Below are positions 8,303 to 17,149 of a DNA stretch of 58,518 nt, in pieces. The notes under the pieces are model-generated. The model made no database searches. It was not told the origin of the DNA and worked only from the letters and a program-made list of their open reading frames with translations. Location of the stretch: the NCBI RefSeq assembly GCF_000702885.1, contig NZ_JNKO01000017.1:1-58518 (forward strand). The letters are read 5' to 3'. Position 1 is the first letter of the stretch, and every line of letters starts with the position of its first letter. The stretch comes from Oribacterium sp. P6A1. GTDB lineage: Bacteria > Bacillota > Clostridia > Lachnospirales > Lachnospiraceae. Position numbers and translations under genes: made by a program.

Positions 8303-9865
8303 TCAACAAGCCTCTACCGAAAGATCCTCATGCATCTTTTCGATTTCTTCAGCCTGTGCATCATTAAGGGCCTCAACCTTCTTGTTGATTCTAATCATTG
8401 AAGTAACCAGAACAACAGTGATAAGAAGGATGATGAGAGATATAGGTCTCTTGAAGAAGATAAGATAATCTCTGTCATAGGACATCATGGCTGTAACAAA
8501 GTTTGTCTCCATGATCTTCGCAAGGATAAGTCCGAGAAGAAGCGGTATGGCATCTATCTCCATGATCTTAAGAAGATAGCTGAATACCAGAAGTACGGCA
8601 CAGAAGATCATTTCCTTGAAGTTTCCTGTTCCCGCAAATGCTCCTGCGAAGCAGAAAAGCATGATGGCAGGTGCAAGATAGGTGTACTTGACCTGAACCA
8701 CCTTTGCAACCGCTCTTGTCATGACTTTACCCAGGGGCCAAAGGAAACAGTTAGCAACAAAACATCCGACGATAATTGTGTAAGCCTGTACAGCCTGCTT
8801 TGTGAACATGTTTGGTCCGGGCTGCATGCCGTGGAGGATGAAAGCTCCGAGAAGGAGGGCTGTAACACCGTCTCCCGGGATACCCATGGTCATAAGAGGG
8901 ATCATTGCAGAACCAACCACAGCATTGTTTGAAGACTCTGCTGCTGCAATTCCTTCGAGAGAACCTTTACCGAACTTCTCGGGGTGCTTTGATAACTGCT
9001 TTGCCTGGTTATAGCAAAGGAACTGTGCAACACCGCCGCCTACGCCGGGCATGGCACCGATAAAGGAAGCGATAATTGTAGAAAGTGCTGTTGCAGGAAG
9101 TATTGACTTCGCCTCTGAAAGGCTTAATCCCTTCTTATCGATCTTGTTGGCGTCTTCCATCTTTCCGCCGTTTACCTTGAACTCCGCAAGCTTTCCAACA
9201 ACCTGCTTAAGAGCAACAAGGGCGATCATGGCAGGAAGCATATCGATACCGAACTGAAGTATGGATACTCCGAAAGTGAATCTGGAAACACCTGTTACGG
9301 CATCAACACCGATGCAGGCGATAAGTATTCCGAAAAGACCTGAAAGGATTCCCTTTGGAAGTGAATTTCCTGATACACCTGCAAGAAGTGAGATTCCAAG
9401 GATTGCCATTGAGAAATACTCAACTGAAGTGAACTTTGAAACAAATGCGGCAATCGGTGCAGCAAGAACAAGCAGTAAAAGTGCTCCTATGATACCACCG
9501 AAGGATGATGCAAAAAGTGATGTATCAAGTGCCTGGAGAACTCTTCCCTTCTTAGCCAAAGGATAACCGTCAAAGGTTGTGGCGATAGCTGAGTTTGTAC
9601 CGGGAGTATTGAGTGTGATGGCACTTATGGAACCGCCGTACATTCCTCCTACGTAAACCGCAAGGAGTGAAATGATAGCTGTACTCGGATCCTTGATTCC
9701 GTATGTAAGAGGAAGGAAAAGGATGATTCCCAGGGTAACACTGAGTCCCGGGATACAGCCGATAACCATTCCCATGAGCATTCCGCCGAATATGAATGCC
9801 AGATTTCCTAATGTAAATACCGCAGCAAAAGCGGATGAAATATAATCAAAATAACCCATAATCAT
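8303..9865 (-). CDS. tctA: Tripartite tricarboxylate transporter, large permease TctA
   Basis: 520 aa, about 11-12 membrane segments. It has the two conserved TctA glycine/proline motifs: LGNLAFIFGGMLMGMVIGCIPGLSVTLG near the N-terminus and IIASFIGAMPGVGGGVAQFLCYNQ near residue 270. TctA with TctB forms the membrane part of a binding-protein-dependent, ion-driven importer. Known substrates are carboxylates and, in some bacteria, the sulfonate sulfolactate. Here tctC-tctB-tctA sits inside a sulfosugar operon, so sulfoquinovose or its glyceryl glycoside is the likely cargo (inference). Stop and start of tctB and tctA are 6 nt apart. Confidence 0.93.
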   Translation of the reverse strand: MIMGYFDYISSAFAAVFTLGNLAFIFGGMLMGMVIGCIPGLSVTLGIILFLPLTYGIKDPSTAIISLLAVYVGGMYGGSISAITLNTPGTNSAIATTFDGYPLAKKGRVLQALDTSLFASSFGGIIGALLLLVLAAPIAAFVSKFTSVEYFSMAILGISLLAGVSGNSLPKGILSGLFGILIACIGVDAVTGVSRFTFGVSILQFGIDMLPAMIALVALKQVVGKLAEFKVNGGKMEDANKIDKKGLSLSEAKSILPATALSTIIASFIGAMPGVGGGVAQFLCYNQAKQLSKHPEKFGKGSLEGIAAAESSNNAVVGSAMIPLMTMGIPGDGVTALLLGAFILHGMQPGPNMFTKQAVQAYTIIVGCFVANCFLWPLGKVMTRAVAKVVQVKYTYLAPAIMLFCFAGAFAGTGNFKEMIFCAVLLVFSYLLKIMEIDAIPLLLGLILAKIMETNFVTAMMSYDRDYLIFFKRPISLIILLITVVLVTSMIRINKKVEALNDAQAEEIEKMHEDLSVEAC

Positions 9866-9871
9866 ACCTCT

Positions 9872-10348
9872 TTAGATTATTCCCTTGAGTATTCCGGCAG
9901 GAAGATCCACATGGAACACATTCTGGAAAAGGAAGTAAACTATGACCACCATAGCCAGTGTATAAATGTAGATAAGCGGCTTTCTTTCACCTTCATACCA
10001 TTGAATGGCGCAAAAGATAAGCATTCCTGCAGGAATAAAACCAAGTGTTTTTGTGAGTGCTACAAACACTACCAGCGCTGCGATAAGAAGCAGCTCTTTT
10101 CTTTCATTTTCCCAGACGAATTCATAAATATGCTCTTTATGGAAAACGAGACTTTGTACCAGAAGTATGATGGAACAGATAAGTATGCCAACCAGACATA
10201 TACCGGGTATGATTCTTGGGCTTGGCGCTCCCGAATCCCACATGGGAAGTCGCACCTGTGTAGGCATTACCAGAAGCATGATGACCGAAAACAGTCCCAT
10301 TACGATACCCGCCAGAAGGTTGGTTCTGATTTTAATTGTTTTTTTCAT
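9872..10348 (-). CDS. tctB: Tripartite tricarboxylate transporter, small permease TctB
   Basis: 158 aa from the ATG at 10348 (MKKTIKIRTNLLAGIVMG), which has GGAG eight bases upstream. An upstream in-frame ATG at 10390 would place coding sequence inside the hairpin at 10377-10406 and is less likely. Four hydrophobic segments, including LLLIAALVVFVALTKTLGFIPAGMLIF with the Lys-Thr-Leu-Gly-Phe feature typical of TctB. It is the small membrane subunit of the transporter, directly upstream of tctA. Confidence 0.9.
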   Translation of the reverse strand: MKKTIKIRTNLLAGIVMGLFSVIMLLVMPTQVRLPMWDSGAPSPRIIPGICLVGILICSIILLVQSLVFHKEHIYEFVWENERKELLLIAALVVFVALTKTLGFIPAGMLIFCAIQWYEGERKPLIYIYTLAMVVIVYFLFQNVFHVDLPAGILKGII

Positions 10349-10376
10349 AAGAAAATCTCCAAAATAGACCAAAACA

Positions 10377-10406
10377 GCCCGGCACTGCACAAAGGCAATG
10401 CCGGGC
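10377..10406 (-). terminator. Intercistronic hairpin between tctC and tctB
   Basis: A very stable stem (GCCCGGCA-C-TGC with GGCA-A-TGCCGGGC) lies 60 nt after tctC and 30 nt before tctB. The minus strand continues TGTTTTGG, a weak U tract. Such partial terminators after binding-protein genes usually give excess binding protein over permease. Confidence 0.7.
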
Positions 10407-10469
10407 AGCTCTTAAGTTTTTAACTTATTAATAATTCAATGAACAACTATTTATACCTGATAACCAGAA

Positions 10470-11576
10470 TCAGTTCTGACCGCTGAGAAGCTTGAATGCC
10501 TCAAGTGCTGCCTTACAAGCATCCTCATAATGCTGAACATCATCCTGTCCGTAGATCTCTGTATCGTTAAGCATGATGCTTGCGATGAAATCCTTGTACT
10601 CATCTGTTGCCCAAACGTCCTTGGCAACCTGAATAACTGCATCCTGCCACTCCTGTGAAGCGCCCTTACGTGTTGCAAGAGAACCGCCGGCAGGAAGGAT
10701 TGACTTTGTATAATCCTTAGAAGAATCAAGGTCAGCTGCCATATCGGCACCTGCAAGTGAAGGAACTGTTATATCACCCTGAGGTCCCTTGAAGCCTGTG
10801 AATGCCTTATCTGAGAATGCAAGTACAGGGATAAGATTTCCTGCTTCAACATCTTCCTGTGCAGCCTGTGTTGTACCTACGAAACAGTCAACTTCACCAT
10901 CTGTAAGGCCCTTCTTCTGAGCAGCACCACCGTCATAAGGTACTACCATCACCTTTCCGCCCTCCTGAGCAAGAAGTGAACCTAAAGCAAGATGTGGGTC
11001 TGAAAGAGGGTTTCCTCCGGACATCTTAAGTCCGCCTGTTTTTGACTTCTCAAGAAGTCCTGCAAGTGTCTGGTCAGGTGTTGTATAGAGGATCCATGTT
11101 CTGTCGTCTACTGTTGCAAGCGGAAGGATCTCACTTCTGTCAAACTCAACAACCTCTGTATTGAACTGCTTTCCGAGATCATGACGATAAGCTACACCGT
11201 ATCCGTAAACAAGAAGATCTGTTGTGCTTGGATCTTCCTGTGTAAATGCTGTTGCTGCTGCAAATCCGTCACCGCCTGTCTGCTGCTCAACGATGAAGTT
11301 GTACTCAGGATGAGTCTTTGTTGCTACTTCTGCGAACTTTCTTGCGATGATATCTGCTGTTCCGCCTACGCCGTAAGGGCAGATAACCTTAACTGTCTCA
11401 CCGCTTCCTGTAGCCTTATTTTCCTCTGCCTTTGTTTCTGCAGCTGACTCTGTTTTAGCTGCTTCTGTCTTTGCTGCCTCTGTTGCAGGTGCAGCTGTGT
11501 TTGAGCTTCCGCATCCGGTAAGTGATGCTGCTGCCATTGCTGTTGCAAGAAATCCTGCCAATAATTGTTTTCTCAT
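10470..11576 (-). CDS. tctC: Tripartite tricarboxylate transporter solute-binding lipoprotein TctC
   Basis: 368 aa. A lipoprotein signal peptide (MRKQLLAGFLATAMAAASLTGC, lipobox LTGC) anchors it outside the membrane. An Ala/Glu/Lys-rich linker (residues 25-58) follows, then a Bug/TctC binding domain starting VKVICPYGVGGTADIIARKFAEVA, whose P-Y-G-x-GGTAD loop is the family's ligand-binding motif. It captures the substrate for TctAB. The gene is first of the tctCBA block, behind the tauE-like gene at a 160-nt gap. It is probably the specificity component for sulfoquinovose or a related sulfonate; only the family is certain. Confidence 0.92.
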   Translation of the reverse strand: MRKQLLAGFLATAMAAASLTGCGSSNTAAPATEAAKTEAAKTESAAETKAEENKATGSGETVKVICPYGVGGTADIIARKFAEVATKTHPEYNFIVEQQTGGDGFAAATAFTQEDPSTTDLLVYGYGVAYRHDLGKQFNTEVVEFDRSEILPLATVDDRTWILYTTPDQTLAGLLEKSKTGGLKMSGGNPLSDPHLALGSLLAQEGGKVMVVPYDGGAAQKKGLTDGEVDCFVGTTQAAQEDVEAGNLIPVLAFSDKAFTGFKGPQGDITVPSLAGADMAADLDSSKDYTKSILPAGGSLATRKGASQEWQDAVIQVAKDVWATDEYKDFIASIMLNDTEIYGQDDVQHYEDACKAALEAFKLLSGQN

Positions 11577-11736
11577 AGTAACTTCCTCCTGTTTACTATA
11601 CCTTTAATAATTTTTATTTTACGCGGTCCTTTCAGGACCCATAATTCTGTTTCAGTCTGACAATGTCGTCTGCCCTCTGTTTGTGCTCCTATATCTCTAT
11701 AATTCCATCAGATCTATTCACACTTAGCCAATCCCC

Positions 11737-12558
11737 TCATAAAAGCAGCTTTACGCCCATGACGAGAAGCAATACATAACTCATTATCATGAATGTTCTC
11801 TGGCTCATCCTCTTGTAAAGAATGGAACCTATCTTAAGTCCCGAGAACAGGAACGGCGCTGCCACAAGAGCACTTATGATCAGTGATATATTCCAGTAGC
11901 CCGATCTTATGTCATCCACAAGTACCATACCGTTCAGAAATATCCAGACCGTTGAAATGGTGGTTCTGAATCTGTTCTTGTCCGGCAGCTTTTTAGTCAT
12001 ATAACTAATGAGAAGCGGTCCTCCGCTGACAAATATGCCATGTACTATTCCTGCTATAGGAAGAAGCAGATACAAAAGCCTGTCTTTGAAACTTTCTCTT
12101 CCGGAACTCTCCGAAGCAACATCATCTTCCTTTACATCCCCTGTGAAGGCAGCCTCATTTGTTTTGTCCCCTTCTTTATTCCGTACTCTCCCGGCGATCA
12201 GCTCCTTATAAAGGCCGTGAACCGAGACGCATATAACAAAGGCTCCAAGGACGAAATAAAGCATTTTCTCCTTTCCAAGGAGCTGATCCTTGATGAGAAT
12301 ACCAAGAAGTATTCCGCATCCCATGATCACTACTATCTTCCTAAGCTCTTTCCAGTCCACATATTTTCTGTTTCCCAGAAACACATATATGCCGCTTGCC
12401 ATACCAAGTACATTCAGTATAGGTTTTGCCGACGTATATCCAACCAGCATCAGCCCGAAGGGCATGGCCAGTACCGTTCCCGCAAAGCCTGTGACCCCGT
12501 GCATGATATGTGTCACGAATATGGCCAGAAAGAATAAAATGAAATTTGTACTTAACAT
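11737..12558 (-). CDS. TauE/SafE-family anion exporter, candidate DHPS/sulfonate exporter
   Basis: 273 aa with about eight membrane segments. The N-terminal half has the family motif FLAIFVTHIMHGVTGFAGTVLAMP, and the second half repeats the fold with PIAGIVHGIFVSGGPLLISYM. Between them lies a charged loop (residues about 125-160). TauE/SafE proteins move small organosulfur or sulfite anions out of cells and recur in sulfoglycolysis gene clusters. It begins six bases after the GH31 gene, so it is co-translated with the pathway. The likely job is export of dihydroxypropanesulfonate; direction and substrate are inferred. Confidence 0.85.
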   Translation of the reverse strand: MLSTNFILFFLAIFVTHIMHGVTGFAGTVLAMPFGLMLVGYTSAKPILNVLGMASGIYVFLGNRKYVDWKELRKIVVIMGCGILLGILIKDQLLGKEKMLYFVLGAFVICVSVHGLYKELIAGRVRNKEGDKTNEAAFTGDVKEDDVASESSGRESFKDRLLYLLLPIAGIVHGIFVSGGPLLISYMTKKLPDKNRFRTTISTVWIFLNGMVLVDDIRSGYWNISLIISALVAAPFLFSGLKIGSILYKRMSQRTFMIMSYVLLLVMGVKLLL

Positions 12559-12564
12559 TAGTTT

Positions 12565-14565
12565 TTATTTTCCGTATTTAACACGTATACCCTCGAAGAG
12601 TTCTCTGTATTTTGATGTCCTACGGTAAAATACAGGAGTATCACCGAGCTCCGCTTCTACGACATTGACACCATGTCCGTAGCTTTGTCCTGTCCAGAGG
12701 TGGATCCACTCATCATCCGGAAGATATACTTCTCTTTCTGTCTGCCCTGCTGTATAAACCGGTGCCACCAGAACATCTCTTCCGAGAAGATACTGGAACT
12801 GCTCCGTATAACATCGTGGCTCATCATAATGAAGGAACAGCGGTCTCTGAACCGGCATTCCCTTTTCATGATTTTCCCTGACTGCGTCCTTTATGTACGG
12901 TGCCATCATGGTGTAAATGTCTACAAGTCTCGCCATCCTGAGGATTCCGTCTTCATCATCGTAGAACTGGTAGCAGTCATCGGGACGGTTTCCTTCATGA
13001 GTCCTCATAACCGGTGTGAATGCCGCCATCTCAGCCCATCTCATGAATACTTCCTTGGTTCTGATATTACCGAAAAGTGAAGTATATCCGCCGATGTCGC
13101 TGTGGCTGATTCCGCATCCCATCATACCGGTTCCCAGAGCCGCCGAGATAACTGTGCAAAGTCCGTCATGTCTTGAAAAATCCACCGACTGATCCCCTGC
13201 CCAGAGAAGTGTGCAGTACTTCTGACTGCCGTTAGCACCTGCTCTCATGAAGTAAACTATCTTTCCGAGATTGCCCGTCTCGGAAACCGCTTCGTAATTG
13301 CATTTTGCCCAGAGAAGCGGCCAATGATTATGCTCAACCATAGCCTCTTTTCCGCTGTGAAGCACAATATCGTCAGTTGGAAGGTATTCACCGAAATCCG
13401 CCATCCATCCGTCGATTCCTATGTCAATGCTGTACTTCTTGATGATTCCCTTGAACCACTCGAAGGCTTCCGGGTTTGTAAGATCCACCGCACCGCAGTA
13501 GAACTCACCGAAATCCACAAGATATGTGGTACCATCGTGGCGCTTTGCGAAATATCCCTTTTCTTCGCCTTCCCTGAAAAGCTCTCCGTCATTCACAAGA
13601 TAGGGGTTCACATAACCGAGGAACTTGATTCCCTTTTTGTGAAGCTCTGCTATCTTCTCAGGAAGATCCGGATACATCTCTTTGTGATAATGCCAGTCCC
13701 ACTGAAGTCTCTTGCCGAAGCTTGTGATTCTCTTGCCGCACCAGTCCTGACACCAGATTCCCGAAAGCTTTACGCCTTTCTCACGTATCTTTTCCGCAAG
13801 TCCGAAGGACCTTTCATTTCCGCCCTGAACTCCGAAGATAAGTCCGTTATATACCCAGTCGGGAAGTTCAGGCTGCCTTCCGAAGTATGCTGTTTCCTTT
13901 AAAAGAAGTTCTTCAAAATCCTTTGCTGCCTCTATGCGTATAGAAGCGGGAACCTCCCAGATCTGAAGCTCATGGAACTCATCATATCTGAAATCAAAAT
14001 CAGCATAGGCTGTTGAATCAACATGGAGATAATATCTTTTTGATGAAACGAAGGTAGGCTCAGGATAGTTCGTATTGTAGTAGTCCCCTCCGGCCTTGTT
14101 CTCAACGTCCGATCTCCAGGTTACATATGTGGTTTTATCTCTGCCGACTCCCGGCTCTGATGTCCAAAGGGGGAAATGTCTCCCTCTCAGGTCAAAATAG
14201 GACATCTGCTCACCACAGCCATAGATATGCTCATCCTTGTCGGCTGCGACTCTGAACCAAAACCTGTTTATGGTCGGATCATGATTCTCTAATTTTATTT
14301 CCGCACACTCACCCTTTACGGCAACTGCAGCACTTATCTTTCCTTCAAAATCAAGAACAGTGATACCGTCTTTTTCTTCCGCTGAAGTAAGTTTCAAAGG
14401 AACCTTATCCTCCACATAATCCTCGATCTTGAAATTTCCTCTGTACATATCCACAGATTCTTTTCCATGACCCACATAAATCAAAGGTCTCTCCGAATCT
14501 GCGGAAAGGATGGTTCTGTCACCCTCTGTAAGTTTTAGTGTCTGACCAATAATCTGTAATTCCAT
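12565..14565 (-). CDS. yihQ: Sulfoquinovosidase, glycoside hydrolase family 31 (YihQ-like)
   Basis: 666 aa, no signal peptide, so cytoplasmic. It cleaves alpha-sulfoquinovosides such as sulfoquinovosyl glycerol to free sulfoquinovose. The identification rests on residues, not only family. The sulfonate-recognition triad of E. coli YihQ (Gln288, Arg301, Trp304) is present as Gln273, Arg286, Trp289 in GIWCQDWCG...SFGKRLQWDW. The nucleophile is Asp390 in GWMADFGEYLPTD (YihQ Asp405) and the acid is Asp458 in WAGDQ (YihQ Asp472). The offset to YihQ is 15 at four positions and 14 at the fifth. Ordinary GH31 glucosidases lack the Arg/Trp pair. It is central to the operon, between the DUF4867 gene and the exporter. 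The specificity call is strong although untested. Confidence 0.93.
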   Translation of the reverse strand: MELQIIGQTLKLTEGDRTILSADSERPLIYVGHGKESVDMYRGNFKIEDYVEDKVPLKLTSAEEKDGITVLDFEGKISAAVAVKGECAEIKLENHDPTINRFWFRVAADKDEHIYGCGEQMSYFDLRGRHFPLWTSEPGVGRDKTTYVTWRSDVENKAGGDYYNTNYPEPTFVSSKRYYLHVDSTAYADFDFRYDEFHELQIWEVPASIRIEAAKDFEELLLKETAYFGRQPELPDWVYNGLIFGVQGGNERSFGLAEKIREKGVKLSGIWCQDWCGKRITSFGKRLQWDWHYHKEMYPDLPEKIAELHKKGIKFLGYVNPYLVNDGELFREGEEKGYFAKRHDGTTYLVDFGEFYCGAVDLTNPEAFEWFKGIIKKYSIDIGIDGWMADFGEYLPTDDIVLHSGKEAMVEHNHWPLLWAKCNYEAVSETGNLGKIVYFMRAGANGSQKYCTLLWAGDQSVDFSRHDGLCTVISAALGTGMMGCGISHSDIGGYTSLFGNIRTKEVFMRWAEMAAFTPVMRTHEGNRPDDCYQFYDDEDGILRMARLVDIYTMMAPYIKDAVRENHEKGMPVQRPLFLHYDEPRCYTEQFQYLLGRDVLVAPVYTAGQTEREVYLPDDEWIHLWTGQSYGHGVNVVEAELGDTPVFYRRTSKYRELFEGIRVKYGK

Positions 14566-14665
14566 ACTGCCCTCTTTTGTTTTCTATATTGAAGCGTTTA
14601 TCTGTCACGAAGGCTGCGCCGCCGCTTCACAGTGACGGCTGCACCCCGTGATCATGGCAAAAGTT

Positions 14666-15337
14666 TCAATAATGGAGTTCCTTATTTGGTCCGATGACTC
14701 CTGTAACCGCTCCCTGTTTTACCAGTGGTTCTCTCTCAGGATGACAGATGACCCATTTGTTTCTCTGAAGAAGCAGCTCGCTTTCTTTATCTACAGGAGT
14801 GAGCTTTTCAAGAGGTGTATTGGTTCCCTTTGGCAGAATCACAACTCCCTTGAATCCTTCATCCGTCACTCTGCAGGGTGAAAGGTGAAGAGTTGTCTCA
14901 TACATCTCTATCACTGTGCCCTTCGGTACGAAGAATACCTGCACATCATTTATGTCATAGGTATTATCCTTTATGTCCCAGACATGTCCGAGACAAAGCA
15001 TAAAGTCTGTAACGGCAATGTTTATCTCGCTGCCTTTGTGATACTCGAAACCGTTGTATGTTGTGTTTCTTCCGTTGCAGTATCCGATTTCTATAGGCAT
15101 CCCTCCGTACAGAAGATTCTCAACCTTCTCTTTTACAGCCAGGTTCTCCATTTCGGGAACCGAGGCTACATAGACATTGCCCTGCTCCGGAATAGGAGTT
15201 TCTTTTTCCATATAGGCGATAACTTCCGAAAAATCATATCCTGTGACTACACGTCCGTAGGTCTTGAAGGCTTCCGGGTCAAGAACTGACTTTACAGAAA
15301 CATCATTAACTTCATTTAAATGCTTTAAAAGCTCCAT
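14666..15337 (-). CDS. DUF4867-family protein, possible sulfosugar isomerase
   Basis: 223 aa, no signal peptide. Beta-rich, with a cupin-like cluster of potential metal ligands: GFEYHKGSEINIAV (His and Glu), LCLGHVWD, MYETTLHLSPC. The family is DUF4867, which I recall as a recurring member of transaldolase-type sulfoglycolysis clusters, where it has been proposed as the sulfoquinovose isomerase; I cannot verify that here. If so, the FucI-like gene at 6763 would have another job or be redundant. It sits between the reductase and sulfoquinovosidase genes (gaps 94 and 100 nt). No strong Shine-Dalgarno was seen before ATGGAGC, so the start is less certain. Confidence 0.6.
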   Translation of the reverse strand: MELLKHLNEVNDVSVKSVLDPEAFKTYGRVVTGYDFSEVIAYMEKETPIPEQGNVYVASVPEMENLAVKEKVENLLYGGMPIEIGYCNGRNTTYNGFEYHKGSEINIAVTDFMLCLGHVWDIKDNTYDINDVQVFFVPKGTVIEMYETTLHLSPCRVTDEGFKGVVILPKGTNTPLEKLTPVDKESELLLQRNKWVICHPEREPLVKQGAVTGVIGPNKELHY

Positions 15338-15431
15338 AATTATTCATAGATAAACGGCCATCTCCCCTGTCGTTATTTTCCCCGTGGATCAACCACCGCC
15401 ATCTTTCATTCCCCTTTTACAGTTACTCTCT

Positions 15432-16295
15432 TTATGCCTTTTCAGATCTTACAACCTTGATGGTCGCCGAGAAGTCTTCCTTGGCAAATCCCATCTCCAT
15501 TGCCTTGTCGTAAACTCTAACTACGTTCATCTCACCCGGCATAGGAAGTCCCTTTTCCTCAGCAAGCTTCTTGCAGATGTTCACATCCTTATACATGTTC
15601 TCGATGGAGAATGCTGTTGTGAAATCATTCTTCTCAATAACGTCCTTCTTGCTGTCCAGATAGAAGTTCTGTCCGCCGCCGTAGGAAATAGCTGTTGCGA
15701 AAGTCTGAATGTCTATGCCGCAGACTGCTGCAAGGTTTGAAACTTCATTTACACCGTTCTGAATCTGTCCGACAAGTGCATTGTGAAGGATCTTCATGGT
15801 GATTCCGGTTCCGTTCTCACCCATACGGATGATGTTCTCACCCATGTAGGAAAGGATAGGACGAACTGTATCGTAAAGTTCTTCGTCACAACCAACGTAG
15901 ATTCCAAGCTTTCCTGCAATTGCTGCAGGCTTTGACTTAACTACGGGAGCATCTGCGAACTGAGCGCCTGTTTCCTTAACCATCTTTGCGATCTCAACTG
16001 AAACGCTTGGGTCGATGGTACTCATATCGATGCAGATCTTGCCTTTTCCAAGTTTAGGAAGGATTTCGGTATAAACCGCTCTTGAATGCTCTGACTTGGG
16101 AACCATGGAAATGATCACATCCGATTTCTCAGCGAGGTCAACATTGTTCTCAGCAGGAACTGCTCCCAGCTTTGCAAGTTCTTCAACCTTTGCTTTTGCA
16201 AGATCGAAACAGTAAACTGTGTCGTCGTGCTTTTTTACTATATTTGCACACATTGACTCGCCCATGATTCCGAGTCCGATAAAACCAATCTTCAT
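15432..16295 (-). CDS. Beta-hydroxyacid dehydrogenase-family sulfolactaldehyde reductase
   Basis: 287 aa from the ATG with GGAGG five bases upstream. N-terminal Rossmann motif GFIGLGIMGESM, with Asp31 at the end of the second strand, pointing to NAD(H). Catalytic Lys168 and Asn172 lie in GTGITMKILHNAL. The family's usual carboxylate-binding segment DAPVSGG is replaced by DAPVVKSKPAA (residues 115-124). E. coli YihU, the sulfolactaldehyde reductase, also departs from SGG at this place with a basic and a hydroxyl residue. It therefore probably reduces 3-sulfolactaldehyde to 2,3-dihydroxypropane-1-sulfonate, regenerating NAD+. It follows the transaldolase by 18 nt. Alternatives such as tartronate semialdehyde reductase fit the motif less well. 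Confidence 0.82.
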   Translation of the reverse strand: MKIGFIGLGIMGESMCANIVKKHDDTVYCFDLAKAKVEELAKLGAVPAENNVDLAEKSDVIISMVPKSEHSRAVYTEILPKLGKGKICIDMSTIDPSVSVEIAKMVKETGAQFADAPVVKSKPAAIAGKLGIYVGCDEELYDTVRPILSYMGENIIRMGENGTGITMKILHNALVGQIQNGVNEVSNLAAVCGIDIQTFATAISYGGGQNFYLDSKKDVIEKNDFTTAFSIENMYKDVNICKKLAEEKGLPMPGEMNVVRVYDKAMEMGFAKEDFSATIKVVRSEKA

Positions 16296-16313
16296 TGCTT
16301 CCTCCAAAAATGA

Positions 16314-17000
16314 TTACTCTGTCTTTGTGTTGTCCCATGCATCACAGAAGGTTCCGATTCCCTGAGTTGTGTATGCGTGGTGCTGAGCACTCTTGTAAAT
16401 TGCAAGACCTGCTGTGATGATGTCTGCACCTGCTACTGCGCAGTCAACCATCTGCTTTGGCGAACGAAGTGCTGCACAGATGATCTGTGTCTTTCCGTAG
16501 AAGCCGTAGTTCTTATAGATGTCAACGATGTCCTTGATGTACTGTCTGCAGTCTTCGCCGTTGTCCTCTTTCCAGCCGATGAAAGGTGATACAAAAAGTG
16601 AACCGTTCTTAGCTGCGAAAATAGCCTGTGCAGGAGCAAATACAAGTGTAAGGTTTGTTCTGATGCCTTCCTTTTCAAGCTGTCTTGCTGCTGCTACACC
16701 AGCCTCTGTTGCAGGAATCTTGATAGCAAAGTTTGGAGAAACCTTTGCATACTTTCTTGCCTCAGCCACCATATCCTCTGTCTTGTCAAGATGTGGATTG
16801 ATCTCGATGGATACAGGGAACTTATCGATACCCTCAAGGCCGTTTTCCTTAATCCAGTTTGCGATATCTGTAATGGCTGTTACAAAAGGCTTTCCGCTGA
16901 GCATGATGTGCTTAGGGTTTGTTGTTACACCGTCAATTCCGAATGTCTTGTACGCATAGTCAATCTCATCTAATTTTGCACTGTCTAAAAAGAACTTCAT
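16314..17000 (-). CDS. Transaldolase-family enzyme, candidate 6-deoxy-6-sulfofructose transaldolase
   Basis: 228 aa, the short transaldolase/fructose-6-phosphate aldolase type. Landmarks are FLDSAKLDEI, GVTTNPKHI, the Schiff-base lysine Lys94 in FAIKIPATEAG, and NLTLVFAPAQA. The loop that normally reads SPFxGR reads SPFIGWKEDNG, so the phosphate-binding Arg is replaced by Trp-Lys, consistent with an altered C6 group. In the sulfo-TAL pathway it moves the C1-C3 dihydroxyacetone unit of sulfofructose onto glyceraldehyde-3-phosphate, giving fructose-6-phosphate and sulfolactaldehyde. It is the first gene of the operon, with a GAGGAGG ribosome site and the promoter at 17122-17149. Family sure; sulfonated substrate from context. 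Confidence 0.85.
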   Translation of the reverse strand: MKFFLDSAKLDEIDYAYKTFGIDGVTTNPKHIMLSGKPFVTAITDIANWIKENGLEGIDKFPVSIEINPHLDKTEDMVAEARKYAKVSPNFAIKIPATEAGVAAARQLEKEGIRTNLTLVFAPAQAIFAAKNGSLFVSPFIGWKEDNGEDCRQYIKDIVDIYKNYGFYGKTQIICAALRSPKQMVDCAVAGADIITAGLAIYKSAQHHAYTTQGIGTFCDAWDNTKTE

Positions 17001-17092
17001 TACTTCCTCCTCTTTGACGAGAATCCTGTCCCCATTAAACCCATTTTCAATGGTCTGATTCCGTCTCGCCTGCTTCTTTATTTGATTTGCAT

Positions 17093-17149
17093 TAATTAGT
17101 TAATTCAATTAATTAATTAGTATTATAGTTAGTATTGCACAAATGTAAA
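17093..17149 (-). promoter_or_regulatory. Promoter and operator of the sulfoquinovose operon
   Basis: The minus strand shows TTTACA (17144-17149), a 16-bp spacer and TATAAT (17122-17127). Directly after the -10 box is an inverted repeat with 13-bp arms and one mismatch, centred on C17106 (17093-17119; core arms TTAGTTAATT and AATTAATTAA). It would cover the transcription start. An AT-rich palindrome over the start site suits an ROK repressor such as the one at 5374. The rest of 17001-17298 holds only the leader with its GAGGAGG site and AT-rich sequence. Confidence 0.65.

Noticed and set aside
8303-11576. Citrate/tricarboxylate uptake as the role of TctCBA
   Set aside because: No citrate-metabolism genes are present; the three genes lie inside a same-strand sulfosugar gene set. 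Kept only as an alternative until binding is tested.
13324-13902. 192-codon plus-strand open frame
   Set aside because: It is the complement of the catalytic part of the sulfoquinovosidase gene, has no ribosome site, and lacks protein-like features.
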